Below, piece by piece: positions 18,021-27,189 of a stretch of 52,997 nt of DNA (position 1 is its first letter; each line of letters starts with the position of its first letter). Below the pieces are notes generated by a model. It saw nothing but the letters and a program-made list of their open reading frames with translations. It was not told the DNA's origin and did not search any database. Origin of the DNA: an uncultured Rhodospirillaceae bacterium (lineage in GTDB: Bacteria; Pseudomonadota; Alphaproteobacteria; Rhodospirillales; Magnetospirillaceae). The stretch spans positions 1-52,997 of the forward strand of contig CAIULK010000056.1 in the NCBI GenBank assembly GCA_903899885.1. Direction: 5' to 3'. Made by a program: the position numbers and the translations under genes.

Positions 18021-18691
18021 GCCTGTTCATCCAGCATGTAACCGACGCCCCGAAGGGTGTGGATGACGATCGCGGCGTTCGACTGCGCCAAGCGTTTGCG
18101 CAGCCGCGAAATGATCGCTTCGATGCTGTTGGCCGACGCGTCGTCCTCGAATCCGTACAAACCGTCCTCCAGCGCCCGTTTGGGAACCACCCGGTTCGGG
18201 CGGCGCATCAGGCGCTCGAGCAAATCGGTCTCGCGCCGGGGAAAGGTGACCGCCTGATTGTCGATCAGCACTTCGCGGCTGGCGGTATCCAGCGCCACAT
18301 TGCCACAAATCAGAACCGAGCCCAACATCGAGCCGGGACGCCGCATCAGCGCTCGGACCCGGGCTTGCAGCTCCTCCATCGCGAAGGGCTTGAGCAGATA
18401 ATCGTCGGCGCCACCGTCCAGGCCGCGCACCCGGTCCTCGACACCGTCGCGCGCCGTAAGGATCAGAATCGGCAAGGTGCCGCCATTGGCGCGGATGCGG
18501 CGCAGCAAATCGATGCCGTCGCCATCGGGAAGACCAAGATCCATGATCATCGCGGCGTATCCGACCGCCGCCAAGGCCGCCTCGGCGCCTTCGATATCCG
18601 ATACCCCGTCAACGGCGAAACCGCCGGCCTTGAGGCCGACGGTCACCAGTTCACGAAGCCGGACGTTATCTTCAACCAGCAGGATGCGCAT
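18017..18691 (-). CDS. OmpR-family response regulator
   Basis: 224 residues: receiver domain 1-120 with Asp51 in MIMDLGLPDGDG, Thr77 in LILTARD and Lys99 in YLLKPF; winged-helix DNA-binding domain about 128-222 (VTFPRRETDLLERLMRRP, SNSIEAIISRLRKRL-like region, HTLRGVGYML). It is closest in appearance to QseB/PmrA regulators. It starts 25 bases after the stop of the outer-membrane cytochrome-porin gene, with GGTGGGG upstream, and overlaps its kinase gene by 4 bases. It may bind the CTGACG repeats ahead of the porin gene (see 20112-20150). Confidence 0.94.
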   Translation of the reverse strand: MRILLVEDNVRLRELVTVGLKAGGFAVDGVSDIEGAEAALAAVGYAAMIMDLGLPDGDGIDLLRRIRANGGTLPILILTARDGVEDRVRGLDGGADDYLLKPFAMEELQARVRALMRRPGSMLGSVLICGNVALDTASREVLIDNQAVTFPRRETDLLERLMRRPNRVVPKRALEDGLYGFEDDASANSIEAIISRLRKRLAQSNAAIVIHTLRGVGYMLDEQA

Positions 18692-18716
18692 GACCCCACC
18701 CTAACCGATCAAAGTC

Positions 18717-20072
18717 CTAGAACGCCATCCAAACGCCGCCGTACAGCGTGTTGTTGTCAAACGCGTTGCGCCCGTTGCCGTCGTAATTCTTGGCCACGCC
18801 GTTGAACTGGTCATAGGCCGTGTACTGCAAGAAGAAGCGCGGGTTGATATAGGGGTACAGCGGCGAGTCGGCGGTGCCGAACGGCGTGTAATCAACCTGG
18901 AACGTCCAGTAGCGCGACCCAGGACGATTGTTGTTGTTCGAACTGGTGTAAAGCGCCGTGTCGGCATTGCCCATCGTCGCCGTCCGCCCGACCGTCGCGC
19001 CGTAGGTATTGTTGTAGTAGTACGACACGTTGCCCGTATAGGTCTGCATGTCGTTGGTGCTGTTGGCGGCACTGCCCGCGTTGAGCGATGAGTTCATCAC
19101 CGCCTTCTCACGGATCGCGGTACCATAGGCGGAAATAATGTGCTTGCCGCCATCCATCGACCACTGCCAAGTGGCATCGAACGCCTTATCGGTAATGGTA
19201 TCCGTGCCGTTCGCCGTGGCGGCCGAGGGGGACTGGTGGCCGATCATACCGTAGGCGCCGAGTTCGAGATAATGCTCGCCGAATTCATGCTGAAGCGCCA
19301 AACGGCCATAGGGGTTGAAGTTGTTCAGGCGCGCCGCCGTGTCACCCCCCATCATGCCCAGCAGACGCCCGTCGCCGGCCCCGAAGCCGCTGTAGGTGGA
19401 CAACTCGCCGTAAACCCAATCGTTCCACAATCCATAAACACCGCCGCCGATCACCTTCTGCGCCTGAGCGCCCAGGATTAGCGGATTGTAGGAAGGCGTG
19501 CTGGTGATGGTCGGGGACAGATAGGGGAATTTCCAGGCCGGCGTGCCCTGCCAAGCGTCTTGGACGCCCGGATTGTTGTTCAGGGTGACCCCCAACAACA
19601 GGCTGGTGCCGCCAACATCGACGGTATCGGCATAGCGGATATCGCTGTTGTCCCACGCGAACGAGCGGTTGGGGTCCTTATAGGTGGCTTGCAGCATTGC
19701 GCCGACACCGCCGTAGATCTTGCCACCGTAAAACAGCGACGCCTGATCGATCGTCCAAGTGTTGTCGCGGCCGAAGCGGTCGTTGGGCGGCGACATGGTG
19801 CCGGGCGCCAACTTGTCGGCCACATCGGTATAACCCGCATAGACCATCGCCGAGAAATGCTCGAGCGGATTGGTGATGTTGTCACCCATCGTGAAGCCGC
19901 CCAGCTTGAACATCCGCCCGAATTGGGTCAGCTGCGGCCCGAAGGAACCGACATGGCACGCGGCACACTCCATCCCGGTTTGACGGGCGAAGGCCGGAAC
20001 GGCCCGCGACGTTTGCGGCGCCATCGTCCCGATGACGACGGCGGCGGCGAACAACCAACGAATTTTAGACAT
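18717..20072 (-). CDS. Outer-membrane porin with one N-terminal c-type haem site (Cyc2-like layout)
   Basis: 451 residues: signal peptide 1-24 (LFAAAVVIG ... SRA), then VPAFARQTGMECAACH with a single haem motif at 36-40 (C36, C39, H40), then about 400 residues of alternating polar/aromatic beta-strand pattern ending in WMAF, the C-terminal Phe used for outer-membrane insertion. The order haem-then-barrel and the FARQTGxxCxxCH wording are those of fused cytochrome-porins such as Cyc2, which pass electrons across the outer membrane. Other less-studied haem-porin families share this wording, so iron oxidation is not established. ATG 20072 has AAGGGG at the right distance. It is first gene of an operon with a two-component system. 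Confidence 0.8.
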   Translation of the reverse strand: MSKIRWLFAAAVVIGTMAPQTSRAVPAFARQTGMECAACHVGSFGPQLTQFGRMFKLGGFTMGDNITNPLEHFSAMVYAGYTDVADKLAPGTMSPPNDRFGRDNTWTIDQASLFYGGKIYGGVGAMLQATYKDPNRSFAWDNSDIRYADTVDVGGTSLLLGVTLNNNPGVQDAWQGTPAWKFPYLSPTITSTPSYNPLILGAQAQKVIGGGVYGLWNDWVYGELSTYSGFGAGDGRLLGMMGGDTAARLNNFNPYGRLALQHEFGEHYLELGAYGMIGHQSPSAATANGTDTITDKAFDATWQWSMDGGKHIISAYGTAIREKAVMNSSLNAGSAANSTNDMQTYTGNVSYYYNNTYGATVGRTATMGNADTALYTSSNNNNRPGSRYWTFQVDYTPFGTADSPLYPYINPRFFLQYTAYDQFNGVAKNYDGNGRNAFDNNTLYGGVWMAF

Positions 20073-20111
20073 GCGATGCCCCTTGATTTCCATGGCGACG
20101 AACGGCCCCTA

Positions 20112-20150
20112 CCGTCAGTACTAACGGGCGAACCTGACGGCATGCTGACG
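20112..20150. promoter_or_regulatory. Candidate response-regulator site: CTGACG repeats
   Basis: In the 117-base gap between the divergent porin-cytochrome and periplasmic-protein genes, CTGACG occurs at 20134-20139 and 20145-20150, an 11-base period typical of OmpR-family binding sites. CCGTCAG at 20112-20118 is an inverted copy of CTGACGG. The regulator encoded at 18017-18691 is the obvious candidate. Confidence 0.4.
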
Positions 20151-20189
20151 AGTGGCACAATGTGTGTGTTTGGGGTATGCCTTTACGCC

Positions 20190-20981
20190 ATGCGTTGGAT
20201 TCATCTTATCGGGATCATGATGTGCGCGGCGGCCGCGGGGCCGGCCTGGGCGGGGGATTGCGCGGGCTCGCTCGACGTGCGCCGCGCGCGGCTGGAACTG
20301 CGCCTGAAGCAGCCGGTCCCAGCCTGGGTGTTCGGCGGCGAGAAACTTGGGCTTCCCGACTTGGCGGGACGGCGCCTCGCGGTCGACTGGCAGCCTGGCC
20401 ACCGGGGCGCCCTTTACCATTTGGTTGATACCGCCAACGGCGCCGCCACCGCGATCGGCGGCGTGCCCTATCCCTCGCCCTCGGGCAAGCGGGCGGTGGT
20501 GGTGGCCCCCGACAGCCCCTATGTTTGGTCGGGCACCGAAATCTGGCGGCTCGACTCCACCCCGCCGCACACCGAGTGGGAACAGGATTCCGCCAGCCCA
20601 GCCGATTACGCGCTGCAAGGCTGGCAGGGCGAGGACAGCGTGCTGCTGGCGGTACGCGGCCTTGTGCCTGAGCAAACCGCGCCGCTGCCCGCCGCCTTGG
20701 TCTGCGCCGACGGGCGCTGGCACCTGATTCATCCGACCGAGGCCGAGTGGCTGGCCCGCTATCGTTCGCCCATGGGGCAACGGCACGCCTTCGCGCGCCA
20801 GCGTTGGGCGGTGATCTGGCAAAACGGCGAACAGGTGTTCGCCGCCCCCGCCGACCACCCGGTCTTCGAAGGTTGGCAAGACGAGGATACGGCGGTATTC
20901 GGCCTGCCTGACGGCGATACCCTCACCGTGCGCCACGAGGATTTGTGGCGGGCGGTCAAAACGAAAAGGAGCCCCCCATGA
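20190..20981 (+). CDS. Hypothetical periplasmic protein
   Basis: 263 residues beginning with a Sec-type signal (MRWIHLIGIMMCAAAAGPAWA, cleavage before GDCAG). The mature part has repeated short blocks with Trp/Asp: HPVFEGWQDEDTAVFGL and YALQGWQGEDSVLLAV look like related blades, suggesting a small beta-propeller-like or repeat fold. Two Cys (GDCAGS, LVCADG) may pair. An in-frame ATG at 20160 would give a longer leader; 20190 is preferred for the signal peptide. The stop overlaps the aminotransferase start (ATGA). Function not recognised. Confidence 0.7.
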   Translation: MRWIHLIGIMMCAAAAGPAWAGDCAGSLDVRRARLELRLKQPVPAWVFGGEKLGLPDLAGRRLAVDWQPGHRGALYHLVDTANGAATAIGGVPYPSPSGKRAVVVAPDSPYVWSGTEIWRLDSTPPHTEWEQDSASPADYALQGWQGEDSVLLAVRGLVPEQTAPLPAALVCADGRWHLIHPTEAEWLARYRSPMGQRHAFARQRWAVIWQNGEQVFAAPADHPVFEGWQDEDTAVFGLPDGDTLTVRHEDLWRAVKTKRSPP

Positions 20982-22309
20982 CCCTCTCCGCCTTGGGCGA
21001 ATCCGACCGCGCCCATCTGCTGCACCCCTATACCAATCTGATGCGCCACCAGGAAACCGGTCCGCTGGCGATCGTGCGCGGCCAGGGCGTGCGGGTGTAT
21101 GATGAAGCCGGGCGCGATTATATCGAGGGTCTCGCCGGGCTGTGGTGCACCACCCTGGGCTGGGGCGAGGAACGCTTGGTCGAGGCCGCCGCCCGCCAAA
21201 TGCGCGAGCTGTCGTTCTATCATCTGTTCGGCTCGAAGACCCACCCGGCGGCGGTCAAGCTGGCCGAGGCGCTGGCGGCCTTGGTGCCGATCGATGACGC
21301 GCATATCTTGTTCGCTAATTCCGGCTCGGAATCCAACGATACCGCGATCAAGCTGATACGCTACATCAACAACGCGCTGGGGCGGCCGGAAAAGAAAAAG
21401 ATCATCGCCCGCCAGCGGGCCTATCACGGGGTAACGCTGGCCACCGCGTCCTTGACCTTCCTGCCCAACAACCAGCATTCCTTCGACCTGCCGATCGAGA
21501 CCATTCTTTCCACCGGCAGCCCGCATTTTTGGCGCGACGCCGAACCCGGCGAAAGCGAGGAGGGTTTTTCCACCCGCCGCGCCCGCGAATTGGACGAACT
21601 GATTTTGGCCGAGGGGCCGCACACCGTCGCCGCCTTCTTCGCCGAGCCGGTGATGGGGGCCGGCGGCGTGATCACTCCGCCCGCCGGGTATTTCGCCAAA
21701 ATCCAGGCGGTTCTGAAAAAGCACGACGTGCTGCTGGTCGCCGACGAGGTGATCACCGGCTTCGGCCGCACCGGCAACCTGTTCGGCTGCCAAACCTATG
21801 ACATCCGGCCCGACATGATGACGATGGCCAAGGGGCTGTCGTCGGGCTATTTGCCGATTTCAGCCTTGGCGGTGCGCGGCGATCTGTTCCGTACCATCGC
21901 GGAGGAATCCGGGCGGATCGGCATTCTCGGCCACGGCTATACCTATGGCGGCCATCCGGTGTCGGCGGCGGTGGCGTTGGAAGCCTTGGCGATCTATGCC
22001 GAGCGCGACATCGTCGGGCATGTGCGGCGTGTCGCCCCGCTGTTCCAAGATCGCCTGCGCGCTTTTGCCGCCCACCCGATGGTGGGCGAGGCGCGCGGCG
22101 TCGGCCTGATCGGCGCACTGGAATTGGTCGGCGACAAACCCATGGGCCAAACCGGCGCCCTGGTGGCGGGTTTGGCGCAAGCCAACGGCCTGATCCTGCG
22201 GGCGATGGGCGACGCCATCGCCTTCGCGCCCCCGCTGGTGATCACGGAGGACGAGATCAACGAAATGTTCGACCGTTTCGGAAAAGCGTTGGAGCAGGCG
22301 GGGCGTTAA
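20978..22309 (+). CDS. Class III pyridoxal-phosphate aminotransferase (omega-transaminase / GABA-pyruvate type)
   Basis: 443 residues. It transfers an amino group from an omega-amino acid or diamine to pyruvate or another keto acid. Fold-type I class III hallmarks: [13 protein letters not shown] (phosphate binding), [40 protein letters not shown] with Asp256, and Schiff-base Lys285 in [24 protein letters not shown] near the N terminus fits the GABA/beta-alanine:pyruvate group. The ATG is at 20978 with AAAAGGAG upstream and overlaps the preceding stop. With the gabD-like gene it could form a GABA or polyamine degradation route, an inference. Confidence 0.88.
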   Translation: MTLSALGESDRAHLLHPYTNLMRHQETGPLAIVRGQGVRVYDEAGRDYIEGLAGLWCTTLGWGEERLVEAAARQMRELSFYHLFGSKTHPAAVKLAEALAALVPIDDAHILFANSGSESNDTAIKLIRYINNALGRPEKKKIIARQRAYHGVTLATASLTFLPNNQHSFDLPIETILSTGSPHFWRDAEPGESEEGFSTRRARELDELILAEGPHTVAAFFAEPVMGAGGVITPPAGYFAKIQAVLKKHDVLLVADEVITGFGRTGNLFGCQTYDIRPDMMTMAKGLSSGYLPISALAVRGDLFRTIAEESGRIGILGHGYTYGGHPVSAAVALEALAIYAERDIVGHVRRVAPLFQDRLRAFAAHPMVGEARGVGLIGALELVGDKPMGQTGALVAGLAQANGLILRAMGDAIAFAPPLVITEDEINEMFDRFGKALEQAGR

Positions 22310-23673
22310 GCCCCAACCCGCAGCCGCCGCCCGGTCTTCAGATGGTCGGCGATCAGGAACGCCAGCTCCAACGCCTGCGAGGCGTTCAGACGCGGATCGC
22401 AATGGGTGTGATAGCGATCGCCCAGATCGGCCTCGATCACCGCCATGCTGCCGCCGATGCATTCGGTGACGTCTTGGCCGGTCATCTCGAAATGCACGCC
22501 GCCCGCATGGGTGCCCTCGGCCTCGTGCACCGCGAAGAAGGCGCGCACCTCGGCCAGGATCGCCTCGAACGGACGGGTTTTATAGCCGCCCGCCGCCTTC
22601 ACCGTGTTGGCGTGCATGGGATCGCACGACCACACCACCTTGCGATCCTCGGCCGCGACCGCGCGGACCAGGGCGGGCAGTTTCGCCTCGATGGTTTCGG
22701 CGCCCATCCGGGTGATGATGGTCAAACGGCCGGGCTGACGATCGGGGTCGAGCCGCTCGATCAGGCGCAGCAGATCGTCGGGCGTCATGCTGGGGCCGAC
22801 CTTGAAGCCGATCGGGTTGCGCACGCCGCGCAGGAATTCAACATGCGCGCCGTCCATCTGACGGGTGCGTTCGCCGATCCACAGCATGTGGGCGGAACAA
22901 TCGTACCAATCGCCCGAGGTGGAATCGACGCGGGTCAGCGCCTCCTCATAGCCCAGCAGCAGGGCTTCGTGCGAGGTGAAGAACTCGGTCTCGCGGATTT
23001 GCGGCGTGGTGTCCGAGGTCAGGCCGCAGGCTTCCATGAAGGCCAGGGTTTCGCTGAGCCGGTCGGCGAGATCGCGGTACAGATCGCCCTGCAACGAACC
23101 GGCGACGCAGCCCAAGGTCCACTGATGCACCTTATGCAGATCGGCATAGCCGCCCTGGGCGAAGGCGCGCAGCAGGTTCAAGGTGGCGGCCGATTGGTTA
23201 TAGGCGCGGATCATCCGTTCGGGGTCGGGAATCCGGGCCTCGGCGGTGAACTCGATGCCGTTGACGATATCGCCCCGGTAGCTGGGCAATTCGACGCCGT
23301 CGATGGTTTCCATGTCGGCCGAGCGCGGCTTGGCGAACTGACCGGCCATGCGGCCCAATTTCACCACCGGCATCGCGGCGCCATAGGTCAGCACCACCGC
23401 CATCTGCAACATCACCCGGAAGGTGTCGCGGATCGTGTTGGCCCGGAACTCGGCGAAGCTTTCGGCGCAATCCCCGCCTTGCAGCAGGAATGCCTTGCCG
23501 TCGGCCACGCGAGACAGCGCCAGCGACAACCGCCGCGCCTCGCCCGCGAAGACCAAGGGCGGCAGGGTGGCGAGCCGCTGCTCGGCATCGGCCAAGGCGT
23601 GCGCATCGGGGTAATGGGGAACTTGGCGGACCGTTTTGGTCCTCCAGCTTTGCGGCGTCCACGGGTTGGACAT
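22306..23673 (-). CDS. aroG: 3-deoxy-7-phosphoheptulonate synthase, class II
   Basis: First step of the shikimate pathway: phosphoenolpyruvate plus erythrose 4-phosphate to DAHP. 455 residues of the plant/actinobacterial-like class II type: WTPQSWR at the N terminus, [11 protein letters not shown] (metal-binding Cys), [81 protein letters not shown]-like [10 protein letters not shown], and [14 protein letters not shown]. Convergent with the aminotransferase gene, overlapping by 4 bases. Symbols for class II enzymes vary between genomes. Confidence 0.95.
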   Translation of the reverse strand: MSNPWTPQSWRTKTVRQVPHYPDAHALADAEQRLATLPPLVFAGEARRLSLALSRVADGKAFLLQGGDCAESFAEFRANTIRDTFRVMLQMAVVLTYGAAMPVVKLGRMAGQFAKPRSADMETIDGVELPSYRGDIVNGIEFTAEARIPDPERMIRAYNQSAATLNLLRAFAQGGYADLHKVHQWTLGCVAGSLQGDLYRDLADRLSETLAFMEACGLTSDTTPQIRETEFFTSHEALLLGYEEALTRVDSTSGDWYDCSAHMLWIGERTRQMDGAHVEFLRGVRNPIGFKVGPSMTPDDLLRLIERLDPDRQPGRLTIITRMGAETIEAKLPALVRAVAAEDRKVVWSCDPMHANTVKAAGGYKTRPFEAILAEVRAFFAVHEAEGTHAGGVHFEMTGQDVTECIGGSMAVIEADLGDRYHTHCDPRLNASQALELAFLIADHLKTGRRLRVGA

Positions 23674-23746
23674 AAGGAATCTCGCATAAACAAGAAAGAA
23701 GGCGCGGACTTTACACGAGCGGGAGCGGAAACGCCACGGGGTCGTC

Positions 23747-24172
23747 TCAGAACAGCCGCGTATCGAATTGGAACGGCCGTTGCGAGACCAGCTGGATGCC
23801 CGGCGCCTCGGGATGAAGCGGGTTGATCAGCAGGTTCGATTCTTCCGGAACAAGGATGGAGGGCACCCTGACGATCGCCGACCGGCGGCACGCCAGCCAG
23901 TCATCGCCAAAGCCGCGAGGGTCATCCCATGCCCCGGGCGGAGCATCCAGGGGGGCACGGTTTCCGGTCTCAATGGCGAACAGCCGATAATCCTCGGGCA
24001 ACAAATCCAACGGCAGATCGAGGTGAACCCGGACTTCCAGAATCGCCAAGGCCGCCGATCCCGCGCAATACACGACCGGCCGACCCGGCGAATTCCAGCG
24101 CCCGCCGAACATCCGAGCCCCCTCGCCATCCAACGCGGAATGCGCCTCGCGCGCCAGCCGCCACAACCGCAT
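23747..24172 (-). CDS. RES-domain toxin of a type II toxin-antitoxin system
   Basis: 141 residues. RES toxins consume NAD+ and stop growth. Family landmarks: [19 protein letters not shown] with conserved Arg, [27 protein letters not shown] with conserved Glu, and the C-terminal half [18 protein letters not shown]. Its start overlaps the antitoxin stop by one base (TGATG), so toxin translation depends on that of the antitoxin. Length and order (antitoxin first) match the known RES-Xre modules. Confidence 0.9.
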   Translation of the reverse strand: MRLWRLAREAHSALDGEGARMFGGRWNSPGRPVVYCAGSAALAILEVRVHLDLPLDLLPEDYRLFAIETGNRAPLDAPPGAWDDPRGFGDDWLACRRSAIVRVPSILVPEESNLLINPLHPEAPGIQLVSQRPFQFDTRLF

Positions 24173-24603
24173 CAGGCGGCGATTCCGTGAGCGATGCGGC
24201 CAAGGATGATTTCAACCTCCCGCGCGCCTTCCTCGGTATCGAGCAAGTCGAGGGGGGCCTCGCCCGCCAGCCCCGAAGTGGGCCGCCGCAGCCATTGATG
24301 GGCTTTTTCCCGGGAGCCGAAAACCTCTTCGGCCGCCGCGAGAACCCGGGCAACCCGCATCAGCCGATCGGATTGATCGCTGGTCAAGGTTCCGATCCGT
24401 TCCCGGTGCGCCAGCGTCTTGCGCGGCAGAACAACCCGGTCGGTTTCCGCCCGGGACAACCGGCCCGATCGCATCAACGCATGAACGGCACTCACCGGCA
24501 GACCGGCCCGAACCGCGCGGATCAAGTCGAACGGCGTGTTGATCACGGCGCCGACCACGGAAGGCCCTCCGACGACCTCGATGATGGCGTTTGACGTGGG
24601 CAT
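24172..24603 (-). CDS. Xre/MbcA/ParS-type antitoxin
   Basis: 143 residues. The C-terminal part (about 75-140: RLMRVARVLAAAEEVFGSREKAHQWLRRP, GEAPLDLLDTEEGAREVEIILGRIAHG) is the toxin-binding domain found in RES partner antitoxins; the N-terminal half (about 20-70) is an Xre-like helical DNA-binding region. It neutralises the RES toxin and should repress the operon. GGAGGG six bases before ATG 24603. A candidate promoter and operator lie directly upstream. Confidence 0.88.
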   Translation of the reverse strand: MPTSNAIIEVVGGPSVVGAVINTPFDLIRAVRAGLPVSAVHALMRSGRLSRAETDRVVLPRKTLAHRERIGTLTSDQSDRLMRVARVLAAAEEVFGSREKAHQWLRRPTSGLAGEAPLDLLDTEEGAREVEIILGRIAHGIAA

Positions 24604-24619
24604 GCGGATCCCTCCCTGG

Positions 24620-24659
24620 CGATATGCCTATAATGCACGTGCGTATCGCCGGATGGCAA
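24620..24659 (-). promoter_or_regulatory. Promoter and candidate operator of the RES-Xre operon
   Basis: On the minus strand TTGCCA (24659-24654) and CATTAT (24635-24630) with 18 bases between form a fair sigma-70 promoter. CGATATGC (24620-24627) and GCGTATCG (24641-24648) form an inverted repeat with one mismatch flanking the -10, and GCACGTGC (24635-24642) is a perfect palindrome inside it, suited to antitoxin autorepression. On the plus strand TATAAT at 24629-24634 could also serve cimA. Confidence 0.45.
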
Positions 24660-24746
24660 GCATGACATACGCCCCCATTCTTCTTGTTTGCGCGCTGCCG
24701 GTACGGCATTCTTTCCGCCCTCCCGCTATCACCTTTTGGTCCGGTC

Positions 24747-26336
24747 ATGAGCGAACGCGTCACCCTGTACGACACCACCTTGCGCGACGGCGCCCAGACC
24801 CAGGGCGTTGATTTCTCGGCCGGCGACAAGATTCGCATCGCCCGCGAGCTCGACGCCTTGGGGATCGATTACGTCGAGGGCGGTTGGCCCGGCGCCAATC
24901 CCACCGACGACGCGTTCTTCGCCAACCCGCCGGAATTCCGCAATGCCCGCTTGGCCGCCTTCGGGATGACCCGGCGCGCCGGGCGTTCGGCGGGCAACGA
25001 TCCGGCCTTGGCGGCCATTCTGTCTGCGCCGGTCAGCGCGGTGACCATGGTCGGCAAAAGCTGGGACTTTCAGGTGACCACCGCTTTGGGCATCGAGCTG
25101 GACGAAAACATCCGGATGATCGAGGAATCGATCGCCTTCGCGCTGACCCGCGTGCCCGAGGCGATGTTCGACGCCGAGCATTTCTTCGACGGCTTCAAGG
25201 GCAATCCCAGCTATGCGCTGTCGGCGATTCGGGCCGCCTATAAGGCCGGGGCGCGCTGGATCGTGTTGTGCGACACCAACGGCGGATCCCTGCCGCACGA
25301 GATCGAGCGCATCGTCGCCGAGGTGATCGCGGGCGGGGTTCCCGGCTCGCATCTGGGCATCCATTGCCACAACGATTCCGACGGCGCGGTCGCCAATTCC
25401 CTGGCCGCCGTGCGGGCGGGCGTGCGCCAAGTGCAAGGCACCATCAACGGTCTGGGCGAGCGTTGCGGCAACGCCAACCTGCTGTCGGTGATCCCGGCCT
25501 TGATGCTGAAGATGGGCTTTACCACCGGTGTCACGCCGGAAAAACTGGCGCAACTGACCCATGTGTCGCGGGTGTTGGACGAGGTGCTCGACCGCGCGCC
25601 CAACCGGCGCCAGCCCTATGTCGGCGGCTCGGCCTTCGCGCACAAGGGGGGGCTGCACGCCTCGGCGGTCGCCAAGGATCCGCGCTGCTACGAGCATATC
25701 GATCCCGCCTTGGTCGGCAATGTCCGGCAAGTGCTGATGTCGGATCAGGCCGGGCGCTCGAACCTGCTGGCGCAATTGGGCGAGATGGGGATCGACCCCA
25801 CCCGCCTGGCGCAAGGCGGCGGTGAGCTGATCGAACTGGTCAAGCGGATGGAGCACGAGGGCTATTCCTTCGACCAAGCCGCCGCCAGCTTCGAGTTGCT
25901 GGTGCGCCGCAAGCTGGGCGAGGTTCCCGACTTCTTCCGCATCGAACGCTACCGGGTGATCGACGAGCGCCGCCCGGGCGCGGGCGGCGAGTGGCTGACC
26001 CTGTCGGAAGCAACCATCCGGGTCGAGGTCGGGGGCAAAACCTATATGGAGGTGGGCGAGGGCAACGGCCCGGTGCATGCCTTCGACATGGCGCTGCGCA
26101 AGGTGCTGTCGCATTTCTACCCCGAACTCGACGCGCTGGAGCTGACCGACTACCGGGTGCGGATCGTCGAATCCACCGCCGGAACCGGCGCCAAGACCCG
26201 TGTTACCATCGAAAGCCGCGACGGCGGCGGGCGGCGCTGGGTGACGGTGGGCGTGCACACCAACGTGCTGGAAGCCTCGCTGGAAGCGTTGCAGGACAGC
26301 ATCGCCTATATGCTGTTCCGCTCGCGCAAGGCATGA
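24747..26336 (+). CDS. cimA: (R)-citramalate synthase
   Basis: Condenses pyruvate and acetyl-CoA to citramalate, the threonine-independent entry to isoleucine synthesis. 529 residues: HMGL-like TIM barrel 1-290 with YDTTLRDGAQTQGVDFS, the metal-binding GIHCHNDSDGAVANS and GTINGLGERCGNANL; a middle segment GGSAFAHKGGLHASAV; and a C-terminal LeuA-type allosteric domain about 390-525 (ESTAGTGAKTRVTIES). The wording VEGGWPGANPTDDAFF and length distinguish it from isopropylmalate synthase. ATG 24747 begins the conserved MSERVTLYDTTLRDG; no strong ribosome-binding site is seen. Confidence 0.93.
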   Translation: MSERVTLYDTTLRDGAQTQGVDFSAGDKIRIARELDALGIDYVEGGWPGANPTDDAFFANPPEFRNARLAAFGMTRRAGRSAGNDPALAAILSAPVSAVTMVGKSWDFQVTTALGIELDENIRMIEESIAFALTRVPEAMFDAEHFFDGFKGNPSYALSAIRAAYKAGARWIVLCDTNGGSLPHEIERIVAEVIAGGVPGSHLGIHCHNDSDGAVANSLAAVRAGVRQVQGTINGLGERCGNANLLSVIPALMLKMGFTTGVTPEKLAQLTHVSRVLDEVLDRAPNRRQPYVGGSAFAHKGGLHASAVAKDPRCYEHIDPALVGNVRQVLMSDQAGRSNLLAQLGEMGIDPTRLAQGGGELIELVKRMEHEGYSFDQAAASFELLVRRKLGEVPDFFRIERYRVIDERRPGAGGEWLTLSEATIRVEVGGKTYMEVGEGNGPVHAFDMALRKVLSHFYPELDALELTDYRVRIVESTAGTGAKTRVTIESRDGGGRRWVTVGVHTNVLEASLEALQDSIAYMLFRSRKA

Positions 26337-26445
26337 TACCGGCCGACATGCCCTTCGATGCGGTGGAGATGCCGGCAGGTATCCGGTGGCCGTCGAGGCT
26401 GCGGCCAAGCGCGCGGCACGCGCGCGCCCGGCGAGGGCAAACCAA

Positions 26446-27189
26446 ATGAGCAAGCCGGCGATTATCCTGGTTCGCCCCCAACTGTCCGAGAATATCGGCA
26501 CGGCGGCCCGCGCCATGCTGAATTGCGGGCTGGAGGATCTGCGTCTGGTCGCCCCCCGATCGGATTGGCTGCAAGACCGCGCCTTCGCGGCGGCCTCGGG
26601 CGCCGATCGGGTGCTGCTGGCGGCCACGGTCTTTGCAACCACCGCCGAGGCGGTCGCCGATCTGAATCACGTTTGGGCGACCACGGCACGCAACCGCTTC
26701 ATGGTGAAGGAAGTCGATACCCCGCGCACGGCGGCCACCGCGATGCGCGCCGCGATCGGCGTCGGCGAGGCGGTTGGCGTGCTGTTCGGCCCGGAACGGA
26801 CCGGCCTTGAAAATGACGACGTCACCCTGGCCGACACGATTTTATCGGTGCCGGTCAACCCGGATTATTCCTCGCTGAACTTGGCGCAATGCGTGCTGCT
26901 GGTTGGGTACGAGTGGTTCCAATCGGCCGATTTACCGCCGCCCGAGGCGATGAGCCGGGGCGACACCGGCCCGGCGACCAAGGAGAAACTGCAAGGTTTC
27001 TTCGACCATCTCGAACGCGAGCTGGATGCCTGCGGCTTCCTGCGCGTGACGGAAAAACGCCCGACCATGGTCCGCAACATCCGCAACCTGTTCCAGCGCG
27101 CCCGGCTGACCGGGCAAGAGATCCAAACCCTGCACGGCATCGTCCACGAACTGGTGACGTGGCGGGGGAAAAAGGGCATTCCACAATGA
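26446..27189 (+). CDS. trmJ: tRNA (cytidine/uridine-32-2'-O)-methyltransferase
   Basis: SPOUT methyltransferase of 247 residues that 2'-O-methylates position 32 in tRNA anticodon loops. N-terminal IILVRPQLSENIGTAARAML, the AdoMet-binding knot VGVLFGPERTGLENDDV and PVNPDYSSLNLAQCVLLVGYE are characteristic; the C-terminal extension (about 165-247) is the TrmJ dimer/tRNA domain. ATG 26446 is preceded by GAGGG; in-frame starts up to 26386 lie before the conserved region. Its stop overlaps the next start (ATGA). Confidence 0.93.
   Translation: MSKPAIILVRPQLSENIGTAARAMLNCGLEDLRLVAPRSDWLQDRAFAAASGADRVLLAATVFATTAEAVADLNHVWATTARNRFMVKEVDTPRTAATAMRAAIGVGEAVGVLFGPERTGLENDDVTLADTILSVPVNPDYSSLNLAQCVLLVGYEWFQSADLPPPEAMSRGDTGPATKEKLQGFFDHLERELDACGFLRVTEKRPTMVRNIRNLFQRARLTGQEIQTLHGIVHELVTWRGKKGIPQ

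Noticed and set aside
19560-20189. Long upstream extension of the periplasmic protein
   Set aside because: This part is antisense to the cytochrome-porin; the signal peptide begins at 20190.
24729-26642. 637-codon minus-strand open frame
   Set aside because: Antisense to cimA, which carries all catalytic motifs.
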